Counted from the stretch's first letter, positions 1-6,605 are shown. The stretch: 8,506 bases of DNA from Kiritimatiellia bacterium (GCA_017521065.1 JAFXEA010000297.1:1-8506), one strand, 5' to 3'. Notes: generated by a model not told the origin, from the letters alone. Numbers and translations are program-made.

Positions 1-1
1 C

Positions 2-871
2 AAAGTGAAGCCGGCGGCGGAGGATTCGGGCGTTTTTCTCTCCAAGCGAGGTGCGGGTACGCTTTGTCTGGACGGCCATTGCGCCGTAACACGGCTCGAG
101 GTCGCTGAAGGCAAGATCCGCCACACCCAAAGAACGAGCTTTGCCGCCGGATGCGTCTGCGATGTCGCCGACGGAATTGCGCTGGTTCTGGCCGACGGAG
201 TCGATGCCGGCATGGCGATGTCGCTCGACAACGGTCTTCTGGCTTCGGCCGACGTCTGGCTCGATTCCACCAAGGTGGTTGCGGACAACGGCGAGACGGT
301 AGCGTCGGTCCCCAATCGCGGTTCGCTTGGCGGAAACTTCTACAAAGCATCCAATACGGATGCTCCAACTTTTGCCGCTTCGGCGATAGGCGGCAGGAAC
401 GCCCTTGCCTTCAACGGAAGCCAGGTTCTGTTCTACGATGGCTATACGAACAAGACTTCATCGCTGACCACATTCGTGGTCATGATGCCGACAGCACATG
501 TCAAATGGTCGTCGCCCTTTTCGCTCTGTACGGTCGACCCGGAGAATTCGGGTGACGAGTCCACCGTCTCCGGCACCTTCTTCTATTCGTTCAACACCGA
601 CAAGATTTCCGATTTCAAGGCCGGCCGCGGCCCGGTCAGTTCGGATGGTTGGGCATTCGAATACGATTGCCTGGATATTCGCTTTCGATGCCGCTTCTGC
701 TGTATCATCGCCGCAACGGCTCTTCGGGGACAGGCAGCGCCTATTACGGCAGCGAATACGCCAAGTTCAGCCAAACGCGCACCTGGGGGTGGAAAGCGCA
801 GGATATCGAGCGGCTCTGCGTCGGCGGCCGCTTGTATGCGAACGGCAATCCGACCACATCGCGGCACATGA
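2..871 (+). CDS. LamG/autotransporter-strand repeat protein, 5' fragment (runs in from upstream, ends after a frameshift)
   Basis: The frame is open at the window edge, so this is the continuation of a larger gene; the GTG at 5 is not a convincing start. From about base 44 it reads an autotransporter-associated strand motif (KRGAGTL, LEVAEGK). A LamG-like jellyroll follows (VWLDST, NRGSLGGNFY, GRNALAFNGSQVLF, KWSSPFSL). The same order recurs in the downstream reading frame at about 1093-1980, so the two are duplicated domains. After about base 660 this frame loses resemblance to the second copy and turns Cys- and Arg-rich until the stop at 869-871. The missing second half of the jellyroll is found in the frame that continues to 2409. 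The intact protein is probably exported or surface attached and glycan binding, as is usual for LamG families. That role is inferred, not shown. Confidence 0.7.
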   Translation, partial: KVKPAAEDSGVFLSKRGAGTLCLDGHCAVTRLEVAEGKIRHTQRTSFAAGCVCDVADGIALVLADGVDAGMAMSLDNGLLASADVWLDSTKVVADNGETVASVPNRGSLGGNFYKASNTDAPTFAASAIGGRNALAFNGSQVLFYDGYTNKTSSLTTFVVMMPTAHVKWSSPFSLCTVDPENSGDESTVSGTFFYSFNTDKISDFKAGRGPVSSDGWAFEYDCLDIRFRCRFCCIIAATALRGQAAPITAANTPSSAKRAPGGGKRRISSGSASAAACMRTAIRPHRGT

Positions 872-2409
872 AGGGCTATATCGGGGAGTTGCTGGTGTTC
901 ACGCGCGTTCTTTCCGACAGCGAGTACGAGTATGTCGAAACCTACCTTCGTAACAAATGGTTCGGGGAAAAATCCGCCTTGCCCCAGGTCGCCGTCGCAG
1001 GCGAACCCAGGATTCACGTTGAAGTGGAGGATGGCTCGCAGGCCGTCTTCAGCCCGTCGTCCGACGCCGGCATCGCCGGAGGAACGTTGGTCAAAACCGG
1101 CAATGGAACGCTCGTGCCGGGAGATATGTCCGCCGTCGCAAAACTCGAAGTGGACGAAGGCGAAGTTGCCTTGACGGCTGTATCGGTTGCGGGCAAGGCT
1201 GCCATCTGGATTGATCCTGACGATGAGGCGACCGTCACGCTCGAGGACGGCGCGGTTGTCGCCATCGCCAACAAGGGGCGGCTCGGGGGGAGTTTCGAGA
1301 AGAAACTCGGGTCCGGCGCGACGTTCTTGAAGGGCGAAAGCGGAATCAACGGCCGCGGGGTGCTTTCTTTCGCCAAGAACGGAACGCTACTCTATTCGGG
1401 ATTCGTACGGGAGGATGCATCAAAAGAGCGTTCCTTAAGCGTGTATGCCGTTGTGAGCCGCCGTTCATTCACCAAGTTTTCGTCTCCGTACTCTTTTGCG
1501 CATACCTCCGACAGCTGGTTCGACAAGGATGCCAACGCCAATTTCCATTACGAAGAGCACGATGCCGGCGGCGGGTGCTACCGCACGTTCTACGGCAAGG
1601 ACGCGCGGGGGTTGGTCAACGGGCTTACGACCTCGCCCGAGACGGAGAATTCGTATTTCGTCGATTTGCCGCGCCGCGATGCCGATGGCGAAGCGTATCT
1701 GTCGGTAAACCGCATGGGGGCGGACTGGCAGTTGACTGCCACCGTTCTCGCCGGGGACGAATTGTCGTCCGTTCCGTGGTATTCCACTAGCGGGTGCAGG
1801 CTTTCGCCGCTTCATGTCAATCGTGTTTCCTTGGGCGCGGCGATGACTCAGGGCGGCGCCGGCGCCGGTGCCGGCGGATATTGGGATGGTCGCATCGGCG
1901 AATTTATCGTCTTCGAAAATCCGCTCTCCGTAGCGGAAGAAACCGAACTTTTGAAATATCTTCGCAAGAAGTGGTTTGGGAAAGGCGATGGTTCGGAGCT
2001 TCCGCCCGCGTGCCTTGCTGGTACGATCAAGACTAGCGTGACGCACGAGTGGTTGTTGCTCGATGCGGGACCTGAAGCTGTTCTTCGCCACACGCTTTCG
2101 GATATGCCGCTTGCTTCTCTTTTCATAGATTCCGCTTCCGTAGTTCGCGCTCCGGTTGACGGCGAAACCGCTAAGACAAAACTCTTTTCCATAGCGGACG
2201 ATTTTGTGGCGATGGGCGTTCCTTCCTTCGAGATGGGGGTACTGCCCGATGCGAGCGTAACGCTCTTTTCTGTAGGGGGAACTATTTCCGGCAATGCGAA
2301 ATGGTCGTTGACGGAAGAGTTGTCTGCAAGGTTCACCTACGAGGTTGACATCCCCGGCGGCATTTGCCGCTTGCGCAAGCGGCATGGCATGGCGATTGTC
2401 CTGCGTTGA
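649..2409 (+). CDS. LamG-like jellyroll repeat protein, 3' part of the same broken gene
   Basis: The formal TTG start at 649 is probably not real; this frame looks like the rest of the gene entering from upstream. Bases ~692-966 complete the first LamG domain, ending in YIGELLVF and YLRNKWFG (877-966). A second full block follows: an autotransporter-type strand (KTGNGTLVPG, KLEVDEGE, about 1093-1173), then a jellyroll (AIWIDP, NKGRLGGSF, GRGVLSFAKNGTLLYSG) closing with RIGEFIVF and YLRKKWFG (1891-1980). A Gly/Ala run at 1852-1878 sits in a loop just before the closing motif. The last ~140 residues look like a beta-rich C-terminal cap. No sortase or membrane anchor is evident at the C-terminus. 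The next gene starts 14 bases downstream, so the two are likely cotranscribed. The likely role is extracellular carbohydrate binding or surface structure; the ligand is unknown. Confidence 0.75.
   Translation: MGIRIRLPGYSLSMPLLLYHRRNGSSGTGSAYYGSEYAKFSQTRTWGWKAQDIERLCVGGRLYANGNPTTSRHMKGYIGELLVFTRVLSDSEYEYVETYLRNKWFGEKSALPQVAVAGEPRIHVEVEDGSQAVFSPSSDAGIAGGTLVKTGNGTLVPGDMSAVAKLEVDEGEVALTAVSVAGKAAIWIDPDDEATVTLEDGAVVAIANKGRLGGSFEKKLGSGATFLKGESGINGRGVLSFAKNGTLLYSGFVREDASKERSLSVYAVVSRRSFTKFSSPYSFAHTSDSWFDKDANANFHYEEHDAGGGCYRTFYGKDARGLVNGLTTSPETENSYFVDLPRRDADGEAYLSVNRMGADWQLTATVLAGDELSSVPWYSTSGCRLSPLHVNRVSLGAAMTQGGAGAGAGGYWDGRIGEFIVFENPLSVAEETELLKYLRKKWFGKGDGSELPPACLAGTIKTSVTHEWLLLDAGPEAVLRHTLSDMPLASLFIDSASVVRAPVDGETAKTKLFSIADDFVAMGVPSFEMGVLPDASVTLFSVGGTISGNAKWSLTEELSARFTYEVDIPGGICRLRKRHGMAIVLR
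655..692 (+). other. Probable frameshift joining the two LamG reading frames
   Basis: The upstream frame (codons starting at 2, 5, 8...) makes sense up to about DGWAFEYDCLDIRF. The frame one base earlier (codons at 1, 4, 7...) makes sense from about PLLLYHRRNG onward, where it parallels YLSVNRMG in the second copy. This fits loss of one base (or gain of two) between roughly 655 and 692. No slippery heptamer with a pseudoknot stands out, so a mutation or a sequencing or assembly error is more likely than programmed frameshifting. Confidence 0.6.
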
Positions 2410-2423
2410 AGGAATAGGAATAG

Positions 2424-5111
2424 ATGAAAATTATCTTGGCTGCATATTGGATGTTATACTTGCCGGTTTTGGCGGTTGCGGCGAAGTCATCTCCGCTGGT
2501 GCGTCTGCCGCATACCGGCAAGGCACCGGAAGGATGGTTTCATCCCACTTACGCTTCCGTGTCGGATCCGCAGTCTTCAAAAGCGAGGAGCGTTCCGGGC
2601 TTTTTGCGCGGGAGCGTAATGTACCAGCTTTTTACGCGGATGTTCACCAAGGAGGGGACTTTCTCCGCGGCGGAAAAGAAACTGCCCGAACTGAAAGAGC
2701 TCGGCATCGACATTATCTACCTGACGCCGCATCAGCTCGCCGATGACGACGGAGACCGCCGCTTCTGGAGCGGACGGCAGAAGTCGTCCGGCATGAACAA
2801 CCCGAAGAATCCGTACAGGCAGAAGGATTTCTTCGCCGTCGATCCGGAATACGGTACGAAAGAGGATTTGAAATCCTTTGTCGATTCGGCTCACCGTCTC
2901 GGCATGAAGGTGATGTTCGATCTCGTCTATTTCCATTGCGGTCCCAAGGCGGTCTTTCTTGAGAAGCATCCAGATTTCATCGTGCGCAATCCTGACGGTT
3001 CGCCAAGGTTGGGAGACTGGGCTTTCCCGGAATTGGATATCGCCAATCCCGCCGTCCGCGAATACCTTTACGCCAATATGGTCGGGTTCGTCAAGGAATA
3101 CGATGTGGACGGTTTCAGATGCGATGTGGCCGACATGGTGCCAGTTGATTTCTGGGAGGAAGGCTATCGGCGTTGCAAAGCCGTAAAGAACGACATTTTC
3201 ATGATGTGCGAAGGGCTGAAGGGAGACGACCAGATCGAGGCGTTCGACCTCTCGTACGGTTTCTACACGCAGTGGACGATGGTTTCTTTTCTGAAAGGCG
3301 AGTCTCCTGCGTATGTGCTTGAGCGGGCGTCCAAGGGGGAGTCGCGCGATTTCCCGCAGGGCTTCCACTGGATGCGCTGCTTCGAAAACCACGATTTCGC
3401 CAACTGCAAGCCGGGCGAGAAGCGCAAGGAAGAGCTTTACGGACACGATCTCAATGCGGCGATGATCGCCACCTGCTTCATGCTCAACGGCATTCCCATG
3501 ATCTACAACGGACAGGAAATAGCCGATGCACAACCTCACTCCATCTGGTCGAACAGGGACCACGGCGGCTGGGGCATTGACTGGTCGCGTTCTAGCGATG
3601 CTATTGCGCTTGAGCGGCGTGCGCTTGTGAAAAGGCTGACTAAATTGCGTCACGAACATCCGGATCTCTTCGATGCGCCTGTTCTGTGGCATGCGACATC
3701 CTGCCCGGAGAAGGTCTATGCATTTTCTCGTCCGCTTGCGAACGGTGCTGTCATTACGCTGTCGGTGAACATCTCCGGCGAGAGTGTTTCGTTTGAGATG
3801 CCTAATGGAAAGACCAAGGTCCTGAAACCGCATGGTTTCGATATCGAGGAAACTGTCGGAATTTCAGAAACGACGTTTGTGGTCGACGACAGTCCTGCCT
3901 ACAATGCTTGGCCATTCATTCGCAGCCTCAATGGCGGTCTCTTTGTCGTTTACTCGCATACGAAGGGGCATGTGTTCAGCTCCGGCAAAGTCGGTTGTGT
4001 CCGTGCGCGGCAGTCCTTCGACGGTGCGCGCACGTGGTCGGATCCGGTTGTCGTCGAATTTGATGAGCCGATTGCGGACGTGTGGGGCCCGTGTGGTGAA
4101 GAGTCGGTGCAGCCAGGCGACGCGCTTTTCTGGCATCGTTATTGGAAGGGGAATACGCGTTGGCATACGCTTGTGCGAACAAGCGACGGCAAACGGTTTG
4201 CTGCGGTGGCAAAGCCGAAACTTGATCCCATGCCTGTTGAGATCAAGGATCCGGTCGAGATTCCGGGGCGGGGGCTTGTTTCATTGTGGTTCGCCGGCGA
4301 CTATCACCGGCAGGACGGACATTCGTGGGGTCTTGTTGTTTCGACCGACGCCGGGCGCACATGGACGCAGCAGACAGTTGAAAGCGGATTGCGGAAATTC
4401 GAATGGCCTACGGAGTCCACGCTGCTTCATCTCGGTGGCAAGCGGCTGATGGCCATCGCTCGCTGCGAACAACGGTGCGAAGGCAACCCGGTGCGCAGAC
4501 TGTTTTCAATGACGTCCGACGATCTTGGATACATATGGCAACGTCAGCTAACGAATATCGGCGATGTTCTCGAATCGACGCCATCCGCACTTTACGACAA
4601 GGCATCCGACATGGTTACGCTTTACTATTTCCATCGCGGTCCAGGTCTTCTCAAGCGGAGAACCGCCAACGCGTCTGAAGCATTTGCTGATCCACGCGCG
4701 TGGTCCGCACCGGAGATTGTCGCATGCGGACGCAAGATGCGGGATTGGGATTCGGGGAATGTCAACGCAGTTCGCGTCGGCGGCAGCGACTACCTTGCCT
4801 ATTATGCGGGTGACGAAAATGTTTCGTCCGTCCTTGTCTCTGTGGTCGGCTCCGGCGCAACGCCGGCAACATCATGGGAAGGGCGTCGGATTTTGTTTTT
4901 GGGCATATGGCCCCCGGAGAAAGTCAAGTCCGTCGCCAAGGCACGTCGCTGCGAGGCTTATGCCTATGCAACTGCGAAGGATGCTGCCGTCCACCATCCG
5001 GCCGAGGCATTTTCCTACGTAGTATTGGGAAATGGCGCAACGGATAGCGCCGCATCGGTCAGGAAGGTTTTCCCGTTTGTGGTGATCAGTGGTCTGGGAG
5101 ATGAGAGGTAA
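2424..5111 (+). CDS. Secreted GH13 alpha-amylase-family glycosidase fused to a sialidase-fold (BNR) propeller
   Basis: The 895-aa protein begins with a signal peptide (residues 1-20, cleavage after AVAA). A GH13 barrel spans about 58-410: region I has D166 and H171 in DLVYFHCG; region II GFRCDVAD has R232 and the nucleophile D234; region III MMCEG has the acid/base E263; region IV FENHD has H323 and D324. All three catalytic carboxylates are present, while the usual region I Asn is Phe. A beta domain (~420-470) follows. From ~484 to the end there is a sialidase-like propeller with Asp boxes at 531-538, 640-647 (STDAGRTW) and 698-705. The propeller opens with YNAWP where GH33 enzymes have the catalytic-Arg motif YRIP, so true sialidase activity is doubtful. 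An A/G-rich stretch (GGAATAGG) precedes the ATG. It probably cleaves alpha-glucan-type linkages outside the cytoplasm; the substrate is not determined. Confidence 0.9.
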   Translation: MKIILAAYWMLYLPVLAVAAKSSPLVRLPHTGKAPEGWFHPTYASVSDPQSSKARSVPGFLRGSVMYQLFTRMFTKEGTFSAAEKKLPELKELGIDIIYLTPHQLADDDGDRRFWSGRQKSSGMNNPKNPYRQKDFFAVDPEYGTKEDLKSFVDSAHRLGMKVMFDLVYFHCGPKAVFLEKHPDFIVRNPDGSPRLGDWAFPELDIANPAVREYLYANMVGFVKEYDVDGFRCDVADMVPVDFWEEGYRRCKAVKNDIFMMCEGLKGDDQIEAFDLSYGFYTQWTMVSFLKGESPAYVLERASKGESRDFPQGFHWMRCFENHDFANCKPGEKRKEELYGHDLNAAMIATCFMLNGIPMIYNGQEIADAQPHSIWSNRDHGGWGIDWSRSSDAIALERRALVKRLTKLRHEHPDLFDAPVLWHATSCPEKVYAFSRPLANGAVITLSVNISGESVSFEMPNGKTKVLKPHGFDIEETVGISETTFVVDDSPAYNAWPFIRSLNGGLFVVYSHTKGHVFSSGKVGCVRARQSFDGARTWSDPVVVEFDEPIADVWGPCGEESVQPGDALFWHRYWKGNTRWHTLVRTSDGKRFAAVAKPKLDPMPVEIKDPVEIPGRGLVSLWFAGDYHRQDGHSWGLVVSTDAGRTWTQQTVESGLRKFEWPTESTLLHLGGKRLMAIARCEQRCEGNPVRRLFSMTSDDLGYIWQRQLTNIGDVLESTPSALYDKASDMVTLYYFHRGPGLLKRRTANASEAFADPRAWSAPEIVACGRKMRDWDSGNVNAVRVGGSDYLAYYAGDENVSSVLVSVVGSGATPATSWEGRRILFLGIWPPEKVKSVAKARRCEAYAYATAKDAAVHHPAEAFSYVVLGNGATDSAASVRKVFPFVVISGLGDER

Positions 5112-5113
5112 GA

Positions 5114-5470
5114 ATGAATAGTGAGCCATTGTATAAGGAATTGATCGTGTGGCAGAAATCCATGGAGTTTGTGGATTGGGTGTATGCCATGCTGAAAACA
5201 TTTCCGAGAGAGGAAAATTATAGGCTTTGCGACCAGCTCGCACGCGCAGTTGTCTCTATCCCATCAAATATAGCAGAGGGAAATGGTCGTAACTCAAAAA
5301 GTGATTTCGCAAGATTCTTGTCAATTGCCAGAGGATCGTTATATGAAACAATGACACAATTGGAGATTGCAAAACGTCAGGGTTATATCAATGATTTAAC
5401 CCAAGCGGAAGAATACGCCAATTCCATCCGCAAGATGCTAAACTCATTAATAACTAAACTTATCACATAA
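5114..5470 (+). CDS. Four-helix bundle protein (23S rRNA IVP / S23 family)
   Basis: This 118-aa protein carries the family signature in order: LIVWQKSMEFVDWVY (residues ~10-24), FPREENYRLCDQLARAVVSIPSNIAEG (~30-56, including the hallmark SIPSNIAEG), then FARFLSIARGSLYETMTQLEIA. It is expected to fold as a four-helix bundle and form oligomers. Members were first found in insertions within 23S rRNA genes but are also common as stand-alone genes, and their function is unknown. The fold is shared with Avd accessory proteins of diversity-generating retroelements. The start lies 2 bases after the glycosidase stop, with GAGAGG inside the upstream gene's end serving as its ribosome site, so it is translationally coupled. 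It is visibly AT-richer than its neighbours, with ATA, TTA and AGA codons, which suggests later arrival. A heptamer array begins in its last codons. Confidence 0.92.
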   Translation: MNSEPLYKELIVWQKSMEFVDWVYAMLKTFPREENYRLCDQLARAVVSIPSNIAEGNGRNSKSDFARFLSIARGSLYETMTQLEIAKRQGYINDLTQAEEYANSIRKMLNSLITKLIT

Positions 5471-5563
5471 CCCATCATCCATCTCTCATCACCCATCACC
5501 CATCTCTCATTACTCATCACCCATCTCTCATCTCTCATCTCTCATCTCTCATATCTCATATCT
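5466..5563 (+). repeat. Fourteen-unit heptamer array, consensus CATCTCT
   Basis: Fourteen consecutive 7-base units all begin with CAT. The first, CATAACC (5466-5472), contains the TAA stop of the four-helix gene. The rest are CATCATC, CATCTCT (six copies), CATCACC (three), CATTACT (one) and CATATCT (two, the last units). The block 5471-5568 has no G on the plus strand, so the transcript is expected to be poorly folded. Five A residues separate it from the ATG at 5569. It therefore occupies the place where a Shine-Dalgarno would normally be. Confidence 0.93.
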
Positions 5564-5568
5564 AAAAA

Positions 5569-6273
5569 ATGCTAAAAGAAAAATTTGATTTGACCGGAAA
5601 GGTCGCGCTTGTCACCGGTTCCACGCGTGGGATCGGCAAGGCGATAGGTGACGCTTTTGAAGAATATGGTGCGAATGTGATTCGCCATAACACAAAGGTG
5701 TGCGATCTTGCAGATCCTGCTGCTATCGATACATGGTTCGACCAGCTTGAAGCGGAGGGCATGATGCCGGATATCCTTGTCGCCAACGCTTCAATTCAGG
5801 CGAAGATTCCTTGGACGGAGTTTCCGCTTGATGAGGCTCAGAAGGAAATGCAGGTCAATTTCTTTGCGACGCTCAGGATGTTCCAGCGGTGCTATCCTAA
5901 GATGAAGGCGCAAAAGTGGGGGCGGATGATTGTTGTCGGTTCCGTCAACGAACGCCGCCCGCATCCTGAAATGTGCGTGTATGCCGCAACGAAGTCTGCG
6001 CAGGAGAATCTTGTCCGCAACATCGCGCGGCAGGTCGCCGCCGAAGGGATTACCGTCAATAATCTTTGTCCGGGCGTGTTCTTCACAGACCGCAACAAGG
6101 ATTGCCTTGCCGATCCGGAGTATGGTCCAAAGGTCGCAGCGGCGATTCCGGCTCATTATTATGCAATGCCCGAAGATGCGGCAGGCACCGCGCTTCTTCT
6201 CGCATCCGACGCCGGCCGCTACATCACCGGCTCCACCATCATGGTCGATGGAGGACTGGCGTTGCCGGGGTGA
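5569..6273 (+). CDS. Short-chain dehydrogenase/reductase (SDR)
   Basis: This 234-aa classical SDR oxidises or reduces a hydroxyl/keto group with NAD(P). The cofactor loop is TGSTRGIG (residues 16-23). ANAS (72-75) replaces the common NNAG. The full catalytic tetrad is present: N97, S125, Y138 and K142 (YAATK). The C-terminal GSTIMVDGG is typical. Between strand 2 (ANVIRHN) and CDLADP about 14 residues are missing compared with usual members, which removes most of one helix; the protein is correspondingly shorter than the typical ~250 aa. The ATG at 5569 fits the family start, but there is no Shine-Dalgarno, only AAAAA after the heptamer array. The nearby RraA-family gene and upstream glycosidase suggest sugar or sugar-acid metabolism. 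The substrate cannot be read from the sequence. Confidence 0.92.
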   Translation: MLKEKFDLTGKVALVTGSTRGIGKAIGDAFEEYGANVIRHNTKVCDLADPAAIDTWFDQLEAEGMMPDILVANASIQAKIPWTEFPLDEAQKEMQVNFFATLRMFQRCYPKMKAQKWGRMIVVGSVNERRPHPEMCVYAATKSAQENLVRNIARQVAAEGITVNNLCPGVFFTDRNKDCLADPEYGPKVAAAIPAHYYAMPEDAAGTALLLASDAGRYITGSTIMVDGGLALPG

Positions 6274-6320
6274 TTGTTGGAGATCTTTGCGCATGAAATC
6301 AAATTGTCGAGAGCTTCGCG

Positions 6321-6387
6321 CTTTTACGAAGGCATGTGGGACGTGTATGACGCGTATGACGTGTAGGACATGTGCCTTCGTGAAAAG
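6321..6387. other. Long hairpin with repeat-filled loop
   Basis: Bases 6321-6333 (CTTTTACGAAGGC) pair with 6374-6387 (GCCTTCGTGAAAAG), giving 13 base pairs with one bulged G. An additional ATGT/ACAT pairing at the loop base is possible. The loop, 6334-6373, contains the four 9-mer units. No T-run follows, so it does not look like an intrinsic terminator. Confidence 0.75.
6338..6373 (+). repeat. Four-unit 9-mer array, forward copy
   Basis: The units are GGGACGTGT, ATGACGCGT, ATGACGTGT and AGGACATGT, all fitting a pattern of NKGACRYGT. The array sits in the loop of the hairpin at 6321-6387. Read in another register (GTGTAGGAC), it is the inverse of the array at 6511-6546. Confidence 0.85.
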
Positions 6388-6510
6388 GACAGAGCTTCGC
6401 GCTTTGAAGAATGCCTGCACAAAGCTTTTTACCATCTGTCAGTCAACTGATATTGATGGGTTGAAGGCTCTGCGATCTGAAAATTACGGTAGATATTTTC
6501 TGAAACCATT

Positions 6511-6546
6511 GTCCTACACGTCTCACGAGTCCTACACGTCCCACTT
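6511..6546 (-). repeat. Four-unit 9-mer array, inverted copy
   Basis: On the plus strand the units read GTCCTACAC, GTCTCACGA, GTCCTACAC and GTCCCACTT. Their reverse complement gives GTGTAGGAC-type units, matching the forward array. Bases 6336-6369 and 6511-6544 are reverse complements at 30 of 34 positions by my count, so the two arrays could pair across a spacer of about 140 bases. Similarity continues outward to a shared ACGA-type border, so these are probably two inverted copies of one small element. Confidence 0.83.
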
Positions 6547-6559
6547 GCATTTTGCAAGT
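6543..6559. other. Small perfect hairpin at the border of the inverted element
   Basis: ACTTGCA (6543-6549) and TGCAAGT (6553-6559) form seven base pairs around a TTT loop. There is no following T-run, so it is not a typical terminator. It interrupts the similarity between the two inverted 9-mer elements and may be an insertion within one copy. Confidence 0.65.
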
Positions 6560-6577
6560 CGTGAAACCCCTGATTTA

Positions 6578-6605
6578 CTAACCCCTAACCCCTAACCCCT
6601 AACCA
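6578..6605 (+). repeat. Telomere-like heptamer array, unit CTAACCC
   Basis: The array has three exact CTAACCC units and a fourth, CTAACCA. A degenerate fifth unit, CTATGCC (6606-6612), would contain the ATG at 6608. The minus strand reads GGGGTTA repeats. With the CCCC at 6567-6570 there are four runs of four C within 33 bases, the arrangement needed for a G-quadruplex on the minus strand or an i-motif on the plus strand. Confidence 0.92.

Larger units (their letters stand above)
6310..6405 (+). repeat. 15-bp direct repeat bracketing a hairpin
   Basis: AGAGCTTCGCGCTTT occurs exactly at 6310-6324 and again at 6391-6405. The interval between the copies is 66 bases and is almost entirely filled by the hairpin at 6321-6387. 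The left copy overlaps the first bases of the hairpin stem. The arrangement resembles a duplication flanking an inserted small element, but no terminal inverted repeats of a known insertion sequence are visible. Confidence 0.85.

Noticed and set aside
2577..3833. Long minus-strand open frame opposite the glycosidase
   Set aside because: It has no recognisable motif and is rich in Arg and His, as expected from the antisense of a GC-biased gene; the plus-strand GH13 motifs are unambiguous.
5114..5470. Intervening sequence of a 23S rRNA gene
   Set aside because: The flanking sequence is protein coding on both sides and no rRNA sequence is present.
5466..5563. CRISPR array
   Set aside because: The units are 7 bases with no spacers, and there are no cas genes in the window.
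5114..5563. Diversity-generating retroelement, suggested by the Avd-like fold
   Set aside because: There is no reverse transcriptase gene and no template/variable repeat pair in the window; only the fold relationship remains.
6321..6387. Intrinsic terminator of the SDR gene
   Set aside because: The stem is long but has a 40-base loop and is not followed by a T-run.
5930..6595. Plus-strand open frame spanning the SDR 3' half and the repeat gap
   Set aside because: Its translation is a shadow of the SDR gene followed by repeat-derived residues, with no ribosome site or family resemblance.
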